Shown here: positions 54,895-64,000 of the stretch, one piece after another
How the letters are laid out: every line of letters begins with the position of its first letter
How positions within the stretch are numbered: the first letter of the stretch is position 1
DNA from: Cycas panzhihuaensis
Lineage: Eukaryota; Cycadophyta
Length of the DNA stretch: 64,000 nucleotides
Assembly: GCA_023213395.1 (NCBI GenBank)
Contig: CM041465.1
Coordinates: 5,208,001 to 5,272,000 of the forward strand
Direction: 5' to 3'
Notes under the pieces: generated by a model
Seen by the model: only the letters and a program-made list of their open reading frames with translations
Database searches by the model: none
Told to the model about the DNA's origin: nothing
Made by a program: the position numbers and the translations under genes

Positions 54895-55620
54895 AAGGGA
54901 GGTCGCGGACCCGATGGGGAATTAGTCTATACTAAAGAAAATTGAATTTTATATTGAGTTGGGGTCTGAGGGGGTTAGGTTTTTCAAAACCCTACCTCAT
55001 TTTTGAACATGGCGGCGGTGCTGCTCCTGGTTCACTCCTTCTTTCGATGTAGGTCTGCTTGGTTCGTGGTCGAGGCTTCAACGATCCTGATGGAGGCTAT
55101 GACAGAGAAGATGAAATTTGTTGCAGGTCTTCAAGACGAGGAGATAGAGCTTCCCACTACCACACCAAGTGGAATCCCTTATGAATTCCACTCTTCTCCT
55201 TTGGATGATCCCTATAATCAGTTAATAGGAGGCACTGCTCCATTCAAGATCCATGTCCCTGACCATGACACTCCAAAATTGATCCAACTGTTCAGAACGT
55301 ATTAGACAAAATACCTGTTTGGTAATGGCGAGGACTTCCTTAGGGATTTCCTGCCCGAGGAAACGGTAACTCCCAATGGTTGTATACTGGCCAACATTTA
55401 CTGCTGTGGAGAATGAGTATGAAGCAGAAACAGAGTGGGTCGAGCAAGATGAACCTAGTATATACATAACTCTTATGTCATTTTCAGATGGTACTAACGA
55501 CCTGTAGGCTTAGTACAGTCAATGCCTGGGAAGGAAGCTGAAGTCGCTTCATCTTCATCAAATGTAGCTTAACAGCTAGATCACTGCTGCCAGTTTTGAT
55601 TGGGAGACTTTACATGTGGT
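54895..55620 (+). pseudogene. GC-richer antisense cargo with open frame in H leader
   Basis: The plus strand, antisense to element H, has an open frame from an ATG at 55012 to 55302, then one TAG and further open sequence to the TGA at 55414, about 134 codons in all. It starts MAAVLLLVHSFFRCRSAW and contains MKFVAGLQDEEIELPTTTPS and then GTAPFKIHVPDHDTPKLIQL and GEDFLRDFLPEETVTPNGC. I do not recognise the family. A 'ttgttgcag|gt' string at about 55120 and 'cattttcag' near 55481 resemble splice acceptors. The minus strand also has an 81-codon stretch (55222-55467), so the coding strand is not certain. Confidence 0.4.
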
Positions 55621-56008
55621 CTGGCAAGAATTGAATGCAACACTTCTGACCAGTATACGATGAAATAGAATATAGAGGGCATCTCATCGATGATGGCTAT
55701 ATTTTATCAAAAATGGCTAGTATTGGCCTACTTTTGCTTGCAATTTCCTTTGTTCAGAAGGTGTTATATGTAGTTTCTCCAAGATTCTAATAGGAAGGCT
55801 AGAGTATCTTTCTTAATTCTTTTAATCTGGCAAAAATGCAAGCTGGGTCAAAGAAGCGCATCCCTGCTATAACTCAATGCTCTGAACAGACGGTTTAACT
55901 TGGCTATAACTTAATCTTGATTGGTAATAGAAATGTTGCTCTATCTTAATGGCATCTTTTACTGTTGTGAAGAGGTAAATGGTATGCTAAAAAAAAATAA
56001 TGGTAAAT
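55621..56008 (-). other. H leader next to the primer-binding site
   Basis: No gene recognised; moderate AT content. It ends at the primer-binding site. Confidence 0.5.
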
Positions 56009-56020
56009 GCTCTGATACCA
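56009..56020 (-). other. Primer-binding site of element H
   Basis: The minus strand reads TGGTATCAGAGC immediately after the 5' LTR end, a perfect initiator-methionine-tRNA type site. Confidence 0.93.
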
Positions 56021-56447
56021 TGTGGGAATAGAGGCACATGTACATCGTTAACATGATCTACATATGTAAGAAATAATAAGAAATAACACTACACAGGTAC
56101 ACATTAATTGACAAGTGGAAAACCCCTTATGGGGAAGAAAACCACCTCCTAAATCTACTTTATTAATAAAGAATAAATACCATGTTACAAAACCACCATC
56201 AACCAAAACAACCTTTAAACAGGCTTTTGGACAGCCCTCCTAGATTCTTGGAACCATCTCCATGAATCTAGGACATGAATAAATACTAAGGAGGTTCGTT
56301 GGAATGCAGTTTTACATTTTAACGACCTTCCACAAATTAATAAAATAAACCTAAGTTTAAACATTATAATCACTTAAAGTACATATTAAACATGTGACTA
56401 AATAATGACATAAAAGAAACATAAAGTTTATATTATGTCATCTAACA
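56021..56447 (-). mobile_element. 5' LTR of element H
   Basis: Matches 47877-48304; outer end TGTTAGATGACATAAT on the minus strand. Confidence 0.94.
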
Positions 56448-56452
56448 CATTC

Positions 56453-57372
56453 GATTCTAAGCCATGTATAGGTTTTATTTAAGGGTGTGGAGAATTTGGT
56501 CCATATGTTACAGTTTTTATTGTATTGCTACCGTGCGAGGGTTAGTAGCCAAGTTGTGGTGGGATAGCGGGGGATACCTATAGAGAGCCAAAAATAGGGA
56601 CATTCTAATGGCTAAATGATGTGAGAAGTTATACCAATACTCAACTAGGGCTAGTCATGATGTCTATTTAGACTGGTAGTCAAATACAAAGCAACGTAAG
56701 TAGGTCTTCAGAGTTTTGTTAAGGACCTTGGATTGGCCATCGGTCTGTGGGTGGTATGTCAAAGTCATATTGAATGATGTTCTTGATACGCAAAATAGCT
56801 CCTTCCAGAAGGAGCTAGTGAATTTAGGGTCACGATCACATACGATAGTAGATGGAAAATCGTGTAAACGAAATATTATGCAAAGATAAATGTTAGTGAT
56901 ACGTGGAGCCTTATAGGTTGTGTGGACAGGTAAGAAGTGGGCCTATTTTATCAACCTATCTATGCGTACTAAAATAGAGTCAGATCCAGTAAATAGTGGT
57001 AAGCCCATTATAAAGTCCATGGTAATATCTTATCATTTACCTTGTGGGATGTGTAACAGTTAAAGGAGGCTTGGTTGAGGTTTCGTATCAACTTTGTTAC
57101 ATTGGCATGTGTCACATGCATAGATAAAGGTAAGGATGGTAGATTTCATTTCTACCTAAAAGAGGTTAGAACGTATCCTATGATAAGTTTTATCAAAACC
57201 AAAGTGACCACCAAGAGGGGAAGAATGATATTCTAATAAAATTTATGAAATAAAAGCTAAGTGGGAATGTATAAATATGCAATTTTAGTATAAGAGAAGA
57301 TTATTATAGATGGATTAATCCTTATGAGTGTGGACCTTATCAGCCTAATGTGAGAAATCTGGTTGGGATTGG
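56453..57372 (-). pseudogene. pol: gypsy integrase zinc domain and core (Gy1)
   Basis: This is heavily decayed. Minus-strand pieces in several frames include a region with HPTR and 'HGLYNGLTTIYWI' (about 56990-57060) and SFTRFSIYYRM near 56830-56880, corresponding to the integrase core start and the D-R-D region. 'TDRWPIQGP-x-QNSEDLL' (about 56700-56745) matches the Q-T-D-G-Q-T-E-x-x-N-x-x-L-E block. It joins the C-terminal part at 47871 once element H is removed. Confidence 0.72.
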
Positions 57373-58700
57373 TTAGCCGTAGCTAAGTCCTCTATCAATA
57401 TCAGTTATGGGGAAGAAATGGCATGAATGAGTGTGACAAGTGTTATCGTCAAGTGTAGGGGAAGGTATCATCGAGAGAGCATCTGCCACAATGTTATCTT
57501 TCCCCTTTTTATATATGATTGTAAAGTCAAAAACTTGTAGGTGGTTGACCCATTTAGCATGCTCTTCCAAGAGGACTGGTTGATCTAGTAAGTGACGAAG
57601 GTTATGATGATCAGTAAGAATAGTAAATTTAGAACTGAGTAGATACTGTCACCATTTATCAACAGCATGGAGGATGGCTTATATTTCTTTTTGATAGGTA
57701 GATAGTCTACACTCATAATCTTTGAGTTTGAGACTTTCAAAGGTAATGGGGTGGAAGTCCTGCATTAAGACTACACCCAATCTAAACCCAGAGGTATTGT
57801 ATTCTAATTGGAAAGGCTGAGTAAAGTTAGGAGAGGCCAAAACTGGGGTGGTTATCACGACCTCCTTTAGATGGAGGATGGCCTCATTGGTTGAGAGAGA
57901 CCATTGGAAGGAATCCTTCTAAAGTAAGTGGGTTAAGGGGGTGGTTAGTGTGGCATAATTTTGAACAAACTGACGATAAAATTTGGTCAACTCTAAGAAA
58001 GCCAATAATTGGGTTAGGGTTTTTGGGGTTATCCAATTGGTGATGATAAAGATTTTATCAGGATCCACCCAAACCCATGCAAAGGATATAATATGACCAA
58101 GGTATTATAGTTCATATTTCCTAAATTGACATTTAAAGAGTTTAGCATATAGTTTATTCTCAGTTAGGATTTGAAGTATTGTTTCTAGATGTAGAATGTG
58201 AGTAGGCATGTTTGAGCTATAGATAAGAATATCGTCGAGGAAGATGATGACAAATTTTCACAGGTATGGGGAAAAGATCTTGTTAATGAGGGCCTAAGAG
58301 ATAGCTAAAGCATTACATAGGCCAAAGGGCATGTCCTAAAACTCAAAGTGGCCATTGTGGGTTTAGAAAGCTATTTTATATCGATCCTCTAGGAAGATAG
58401 GGATTTGGTAATATCTTGACTATAAATTGAGTTTAGTAAAATTTGCAACACCATGGATCTCATCTAATATATCATCGATTTGCAGCATGTGGAACTTATT
58501 TTTTATGGTAATTTTATTGAGCGTACGATAGTTAATGCAAAGTAAAAAAGATCCATCCTTTGATGGGTGCTACATATAGGCTTTTACTAGGTTGGATGAT
58601 GCCCATGTCTAGTAATTCCCTTGTGATTTTTTGATTTTATTTTTTTGAAAATAGGAGTTCTTATATGGTTGAGGGCTAATCGGGTTGTATAAATTTTGTA
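57373..58700 (-). pseudogene. pol: gypsy reverse transcriptase and RNase H (Gy1)
   Basis: The minus strand reads LCINYRTLNKITIKNKFHML (about 58500-58560), 'FTKLNL-x-SRYYQI' (about 58400-58440), DMPFGLCNALAIS (about 58300-58335), the active site KFVIIFLDDILIYSSNMPTH (about 58205-58265; L-D-D kept) and the thumb. RNase H follows: FTQPFQLEYNTSGFRLGVVL (about 57755-57815; first Asp changed to Asn), LTDHHNLRHLLDQPV and an open stretch 57373-57570 with WVNHLQVFDFTIIYKKGKDN and VADALS. The layout is the Ty3/gypsy one, RT before integrase. Confidence 0.92.
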
Positions 58701-59442
58701 ACTCAATAGTGTGATAATAACCTTGATCGGGTAGGGGGCTGGCAGGTAACGAAGTAAATATAGATTGGTATTAGTCTAATACTTACTAGATATTGAGGTG
58801 AATACCCGAAGAGGCCTATATATAGTTGAGATGAACGATGTATTGTATATTACCATTGAGTTATTGATGTATTTGGGCAGGTGATATTACTTTATTTGAG
58901 GGGGCTTGCAGCCCATAAAGTTTATGTAAGTAGCCTATGTGATCTTTAAACATAATGAATGGGGCCATTGATGAGTTATTGGTGCTATAAGTTCCTAGGG
59001 TCTAGAGCCATTATATTCCAAGAATTGCATTTGACCCACCTATAGACAGGGCATAAAAATCAGAGATAAGGGTATATGAGCCAATGTGAACCGTGAGGTT
59101 TTTGATTATTCTTGTACAATAAAGGGTGTGATGACTAGGTAAGGAGCAGGTAAAGCCTATTTTAGGTTCTATGTAAAGATTCAATTATCGAGTAGTGGAG
59201 ATATTGATGAAATTTAGTGATGCACCATCATTGATCAAAATAGTAATTGGGATTTTTTGAAGTATTCCTTTAACTCGAAGTGGTTGAAGATATGCAGTGG
59301 AGGTAACAACTGATAAGGAAACTTTAGGCTTGGGATTTGGAGGTAACTCATCAGTAGGGTGGTCTTGGGATTCATCATCATAGTCATACTTGGTCTCAAG
59401 GTCATCCTCCAAAGATAAGTCAGGGTCAATTATAAAGACCAT
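58701..59442 (-). pseudogene. pol: gypsy protease region (Gy1)
   Basis: An open stretch of 85 codons (59185-59442) begins MVFIIDPDLSLEDDLETKYD, an acidic linker, and ends in the retropepsin motif ITILINDGASLNFINISTTR (expected D-S/T-G-A-S/T; one residue is altered). Downstream blocks 'VHIGSYTLISDFYALSIGGS' and 'NAILGI-x-WL' (about 59010-59090) are the flap and the I-L-G-x-x-W-L motif of gypsy proteases. Confidence 0.88.
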
Positions 59443-59493
59443 CTTCTTGGCTTTACAGATTCTACTGTGATCAGAGGTTTATTTTTCATAATA

Positions 59494-60494
59494 TTACATA
59501 CATAAACTAGCTTCCTAATGACATTGTGCCTCTACTGGAGTGATGTGTATGGGCTTTGAAGATGGCTCCTTAGTGTGCTACTTGAGAGATGAAGATGGAA
59601 TGCCATCTGGTCATGGGCGCAATCGTTGGTAGTCAGTTAGATGTGGTGTTTGGGGCTAGGCAGTATCAGCTTGTCAGGATTGTGAAAACTAGGTGGAGTC
59701 ACATCTGAATGGAGGAGGCTTTTCTATGGCAAGCTTTGTTTCTACTGATTTATCCATGTTAATTGCATCTTTTAGAGTAAATAAGGAGACTGTCTTTAGG
59801 CGTATTTGGATGTGTTCTTTAAGCGTAGACACATATATATCTATCTCTATCTATTTATCAAGTTGCTGATCAACTCGATTACGTAGAGATTGGAACTCAT
59901 TAGTGTATACTTCAATAGAAGAGACTTGTTCCAAACAATGTTAACTGTGTGAAAAATAATTGGTTCCAAGTGTCTTTATATTACTTGAAAAAACAGGTAG
60001 AGAAGTGTGCCCAAAATGGGCTAGGAGGGTACTCCCACTTCTATCATCAGAACTAATGATGTGCCTTCCCATCTAAGTGAATGGAGGCAAATGTAATTTG
60101 TTTATTTACTGACATTTGGGTTGAGTGTAAAGTAGGAATCTAGTTTAGTAATTTAACTTCATGCATTATCCTTATTGAGATATGGATCAAATATGGGTAT
60201 GTTGATCTTATGATGAAATGGTTGCTACTGACATGGAGGTGAAGGCACGATTTATTGTTGTGTGGGGCTGACTGACAGTGGAGGAGAGAAGTTATTCAAT
60301 CTCTAAAGTACCTATTGAACATCAACATGGGATTCTAGGTTTGACAAGTTTATGTGAAATTCTATCCATATGGCAACTACTTCATTTTTAACCTCCTCAT
60401 GCATGTGGTCTAAATCTTACTTGATTCTTTCTTGAATGTTAGTGACTTGGGTATTGAGTACCAAGATTTTATTACTGGTGCTTTGAGGAGCCAT
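59494..60494 (-). pseudogene. gag: gypsy gag (Gy1)
   Basis: Starts at the ATG at 60494 (MAPQSTSNKILVLNTQ). Further on it has NIPIFDPYLNKDNA (about 60165-60205), CLHSLRWEGTS-like 'L-x-G-x-A-x-x-W-F' region (about 60040-60090) and ELISNLINR, which match the gypsy gag fold and the better preserved copy in Gy2 (37533-37751, 37938-38129). No clear zinc knuckle was found. Stops are frequent. Confidence 0.87.
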
Positions 60495-61848
60495 GGAGAA
60501 GCGTGTAAAGAGGTGGGAATAAGTAGAAAGAAGGGGGATGAAGGAAGTAGGAAAGATCAAGAAAGAACATGACGTAAGAATTAGGGAGTTGTTAAGGGGA
60601 AGAGAAGGGGGCAAATAGGGGAATGTGGGATGTCTATAGCCTATTGACCCCAAAAATTTATATAAGTAAGATATTAGGTTCTCTTGAACAAGTGAAAAAA
60701 GCTCATTCAAATGGGATATATGAGGTGCAAGTGGGGGTTGGGGGTAGTGGGGCCCACCAGTGACTAGGTACTGAAAATTGTGAAAATTATTGGTATGTAC
60801 CAACATAGTGCAAACTGACCAGTATCATGTGCTAATTGAAATGAGGTATATAGTTGTAAGGGTAAATTTTTTTTATTATAAACTTATACCGTAAAGCGTG
60901 ACTAAGTGGAATTTTTTTTTTGGTTCTTCTCTCTTCTTACTTTCATTTTCTCCTTTTTACTTTTTTTCTCTCATTTTTTCTTTTCTTTTCTTTTCTTTCA
61001 TTTTTTTCCCCTTTTCTGTGGCGAGTCTGACTACGCTGGTAGATTCTGAGTTTAGGTAGTAATAGGTGGTTTTTTTTTTTTTTCAAAATATGAGGTGACT
61101 TGTGGTTTGTATCTAGGAGTGGAATGTGTATATTAGAGTATCTTACCAACCACTAGATAATGTATGTTTGGTCTTATAGGCTTGCCAATAAATTATAAAA
61201 GTTTAGGGTAAGTAGCTTCGTGGTGCTAACTACTAACCACTGCACTATAAGACTTCAACAGTCGATAGTTTGCCTATGCTAGGAAGGAATTAGGACCTAA
61301 ATAGGTCTTACTATATACCTGAAGGTATGTGGAGGCGCACTTCCATAGCTAGGTTCTGTTTAGGGCTTGGTTTAGGAGTGTTATCTCTAGTCCTTCACTC
61401 AAAAGGCGTAAGAGCCATGATGCGCTTAGCCAGAACAACAGATTCCTATGATATTTAAAGATCCCCAGTACATGGTCTCTACCTAACTACTTGGGTAGCT
61501 ACCTAGCGGTGTTATCTACCTGAGAAAGAGAGGCGGGGAGGTAGACACGGTAGCCACCCAACAGAGTTATCTACCATTGAGATATAATTCAATACAAAAA
61601 TTGAAATACATAAATGAAATTAAAACTAGATGAAAAATAAAAAGATAAAGTATTGATGTTACCTAGGGGAAAAAATTCCCCTTATCTCCTGACTCTTGGA
61701 CTATCTTAGTACTGTACCTCAATCTCTGTGGAGAGAATACTAAGTGAAGGTCTTTCCTTGATGTCTATTAGGGTAGAGAGAGTACTCAATCTAACAGGAA
61801 AAAAAAAAAAAATTAATTTTCTATGTAGCTTCCCACGATTGTAATATG
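60495..61848 (-). other. Leader of Gy1
   Basis: Non-coding, collinear with 38130-39028 in Gy2 up to about 61420. It includes a T/C-rich run (60915-61015), T runs near 61068 and a 27-bp imperfect direct repeat (about 61495-61521 and 61549-61575, both ending 'gttatctacc'). Confidence 0.7.
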
Positions 61849-61860
61849 ACTCTAATACCA
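61849..61860 (-). other. Primer-binding site of Gy1
   Basis: The minus strand reads TGGTATTAGAGT, two C-to-T changes from TGGTATCAGAGC, two bases from the LTR end. Confidence 0.8.
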
Positions 61861-61862
61861 CT

Positions 61863-62278
61863 TGGGATGTGTCTTCTCACAAGTGCTCCTTAAGATAACA
61901 GAAAAATGACAAGCACAACCACTTCGTTATGTCCAATAGGGCAAACAAATTAACATAGAATCTCATAAGAACACAAGAGCACCAAATGATCACCAAAATA
62001 GAGAGTATCACAACACAATCTTTATAAAAAGTTACATCAAGTTGATCATCATTTATAATTTATGACCCTTATATAGACAAAAGTGGGTCTTTCGCATACA
62101 ATCTTATTGGTGGCCTAAGCGGCCTTACATTCTATTGGATGGCATAACGACCTTACATACCATTGGCCAACTTATTTGCTCATGCACAACATTCCACAAT
62201 TAACTTTATCTCTTAACCTCCTAATAGCTCTCTGTATAATAGTATTTTACATAATTTAGCATGATGAGTTATGTAACA
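61863..62278 (-). mobile_element. 5' LTR of Gy1
   Basis: Matches 46972-47387; followed by the taaac duplication at 62279-62283. Confidence 0.93.
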
Positions 62279-62283
62279 TAAAC

Positions 62284-64000
62284 TATGGTTTGAGGCATTT
62301 TTGTGAATACTTGCTACGACTTTAAGGAGTACTAATTTTTCTTTAATTTTATGTTAATTTGACTATGACTTTAAGATTTTTAATCAAATTTATGAGGTTG
62401 AAAGATTTGCCATTTTTTTCATCTCATTTTAACTACTATTTTTTCTTTTTTTCTTATTTAAAAAAATTATCCATGTGCTTTTGCGAAAGTTAATAGTTTT
62501 TAAGCTATGGTTTGTTTTGTGTTTATCTTTAATTTTGCCTAGTTTTAAGGATAGATTGCAAGGCTTATCGACTAAGAAGTAAAACTTTTTGAAGCCTGGT
62601 TAAGGCATTGTTAGTTATTTTTGGTAGAAATAAATTTTGTTCTAAGTTTGCTTTTTTTAGTTACAAAGTTTGAAGATTATTCAATGATGGTTTTTGTCAT
62701 ATTTTAAATAAAATTTGGGTAGATATGATGATATCTTTCAAGGCATCATTGAAGGTTTTTTGATGGTGCATTCTGAAGCTTTGAAGGTATATTAAGAAGC
62801 ATTTTCTTTAATTTTGTGCAATGTTCAATGGTATTTTAGTTTTTTCTCCTTTTAATATTGATTACAAAGATGAAGCATTTGAATATAACAGCTGAAGTAT
62901 TTTTCTTAATTCAACATTGTTGAAGCTCATAAAGCCATGTTTCAAAGCATTTTCATTGTTTTCCCTTATCAAAATCTTGACTTAATTACATTGTTGAAGG
63001 TTTTCGTAGTTTGCCTTTGAAGTCTTATTTTGAAACCATGGCATAAAGTATTTTCTTTAATTTTTTGCAATCCTCAACAAGCTTAATCCATATTTAATCT
63101 GTAGAACTTAGTTATCTCCTGGAAGCTTGTAGTTGGAGTTTGATTAATTACTTATGGATGGTTATATGGTGATACATGGATTGGATACTAGCTGGTTTAA
63201 AACCTAACCTTAGTTATTTTGCATCCTCAATTGCCAAAGGTGTTGGTACTGGTACAATTATTATGGATATTTTATCACTCTAATTTACAAAATGTAAATC
63301 TCAAGTTTTGCAAAATCTCCTCGAAACCTTGATCGTTGTCTAAAAAGGGTTTAAGGCAAATACTACATGCATCATCGCATGTCCCAGGCTCTCTATTTAC
63401 TTCCAACATTTGAGGTGCGTCGATGCATCATAGAAGGACTTGTCTAAAGGGTTGAGATCTCTACATGTCGTTTGTATCCACATCTTCTTTGTCTGGTGAA
63501 CTTGACATGAACCTTTAATCATCGATGCATCTTCTCTCTAGATTTTAGTTATCGAGTTCTATAAGTTATCAATTTTTAATTGGCATTTTTTTATTCTCTT
63601 TTATTTTTTATTATAAATATATTTATTTTTTCCTGAGAATATTTATGCAAGTAGTGCACCCTCCCCCATCATTCAAAATCGATCAGTATTGATTGACGTT
63701 TACATTTAAAAGATTAAATTTTTATATATAAAGTTTTGTGTGAAAGTGCTTGCTTCAATATACTATAACTGTCTATTTTATTGATGAAACTAGGGCTTAT
63801 GAATGCTCATTCTATCCATCTCTAAGTCATCTAGCCAGCAGAGAAGACAAATCTAGATTGCATCAATTTGTTTAAGAGAAATCCTCTCTAGATTGCCAGT
63901 ATATCTATCCATTTATGTAAACCCTATCTTGCGATTAAATTTTATTTATTTTTATTGATTTATTTTATTTTTTTAAAGTTTTAATTCAATTTCATTTAAT
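62284..64000. other. AT-rich stretch without recognised genes
   Basis: T-rich sequence with a loosely repeated block (aag(c/t)attttctttaatttt near 62799 and 63047, spaced about 248 bp). No coding or LTR pair is visible. It continues what lies left of Gy1 (46434-46971). Confidence 0.5.

Larger units (their letters stand above)
47877..56447 (-). mobile_element. copia element H (8.6 kb) with LINE insertion and cargo
   Basis: LTRs of 428/427 bp (47877-48304 and 56021-56447) differ at about 30 positions by eye; the duplication cattc is perfect (47872-47876 and 56448-56452). A perfect primer-binding site adjoins the right LTR and a purine tract adjoins the left. On the minus strand are gag, protease, integrase, RT and RNase H in copia order. 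Gag is split by a LINE tail (52190-53267). The 2.2-kb leader between primer-binding site and gag is unusually long and contains a repeat array, G-run sequence and a GC-richer antisense open frame. Confidence 0.95.
46972..62278 (-). mobile_element. Ty3/gypsy chromovirus-type element Gy1, split by copia H
   Basis: Two 416-bp LTRs (46972-47387 and 61863-62278) match over their length, start TGTTAC (TATTAC in the left copy) on the minus strand and end CATCCCA or CGTCCCA. Flanking 5-mers aaaac (46967-46971) and taaac (62279-62283) are a target duplication with one change. Without element H it measures about 6.7 kb. On the minus strand it has gag, protease, RT, RNase H, integrase and a C-terminal chromodomain, the gypsy order. 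H inserted near the integrase C-terminus. All domains contain stops. Confidence 0.94.

Noticed and set aside
61495-61575. Short GC-richer repeat considered as a tRNA-like structure
   Set aside because: It is a 27-bp imperfect direct repeat in the Gy1 leader; the conserved tRNA box A and box B strings are not present.
46972-62278. Whether the long Gy1 span was an endogenous pararetrovirus
   Set aside because: Matching LTRs, integrase with chromodomain and a target duplication show a Ty3/gypsy retrotransposon; no movement protein or coat-protein-like region was seen.
62284-64000. Search for a host gene or LTR in the last 1.7 kb
   Set aside because: Only T-rich sequence with loose repeats; no open frame of note and no partner for an LTR.

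Overview
The window is a retrotransposon graveyard from a plant nuclear genome. It carries decayed Ty1/copia and Ty3/gypsy elements, plant-type LINEs whose ORF2 ends in an RNase H domain, and a captured piece of a plant receptor-like kinase. The families and the density suggest a large, repeat-rich seed-plant genome (a gymnosperm is plausible, but the species cannot be told from sequence alone). I see no intact host gene, no tRNA or rRNA gene and no CRISPR array. Almost every coding stretch is interrupted by TAG, TGA or TAA where Gln, Arg or Trp would be expected, which fits old methylated DNA losing C to T.

Layout. (1) 1-8023: plus-strand copia element '1A', cut by the window start; its 3' LTR (6666-8023) is split by a solo LTR of another family (6847-7900, 5-bp duplication). 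(2) 8024-12616: LINE ORF2 with poly(A). (3) About 12617-45175: an old minus-strand copia 'C', now in four pieces (13018-14145, 21414-21681, 30334-31063, 44437-45175) because three LTR elements landed in it: 'E' (14146-21408), 'D' (21682-30328) and '1B' (31064-44431, same family as 1A). E contains 'G' (17341-20008). 1B contains the coding-poor element 'F' (31118-35615) in its 3' LTR and a 3.25-kb gypsy mosaic (37126-40380) in place of about 2 kb of its pol. (4) 46318-46433: four tandem 29-bp units, each resembling a tRNA-iMet primer-binding site. (5) 46972-62278: a minus-strand chromodomain-bearing gypsy element 'Gy1', split by minus-strand copia 'H' (47877-56447), itself split by a LINE tail (52190-53267). 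(6) 62284-64000: AT-rich sequence with no recognised gene.

The nesting is supported by LTR pairs, TG...CA ends, primer-binding sites next to the 5' LTRs, purine tracts next to the 3' LTRs, and matching target duplications: atccc (E), atgtg (D), aacat (F), cattc (H) and a 13-bp one for the LINE tail. G, 1B and Gy1 have duplications with one mismatch.

The most interesting content is non-retroviral cargo between the primer-binding site and gag. D carries a fragment of a receptor-like kinase (catalytic loop to activation segment) antisense to the element. H carries a GC-richer, unidentified open frame in the same antisense position. F is almost entirely GC-richer sequence of unknown origin. All LTR elements placed between 12.6 and 62.3 kb lie on the minus strand except G.
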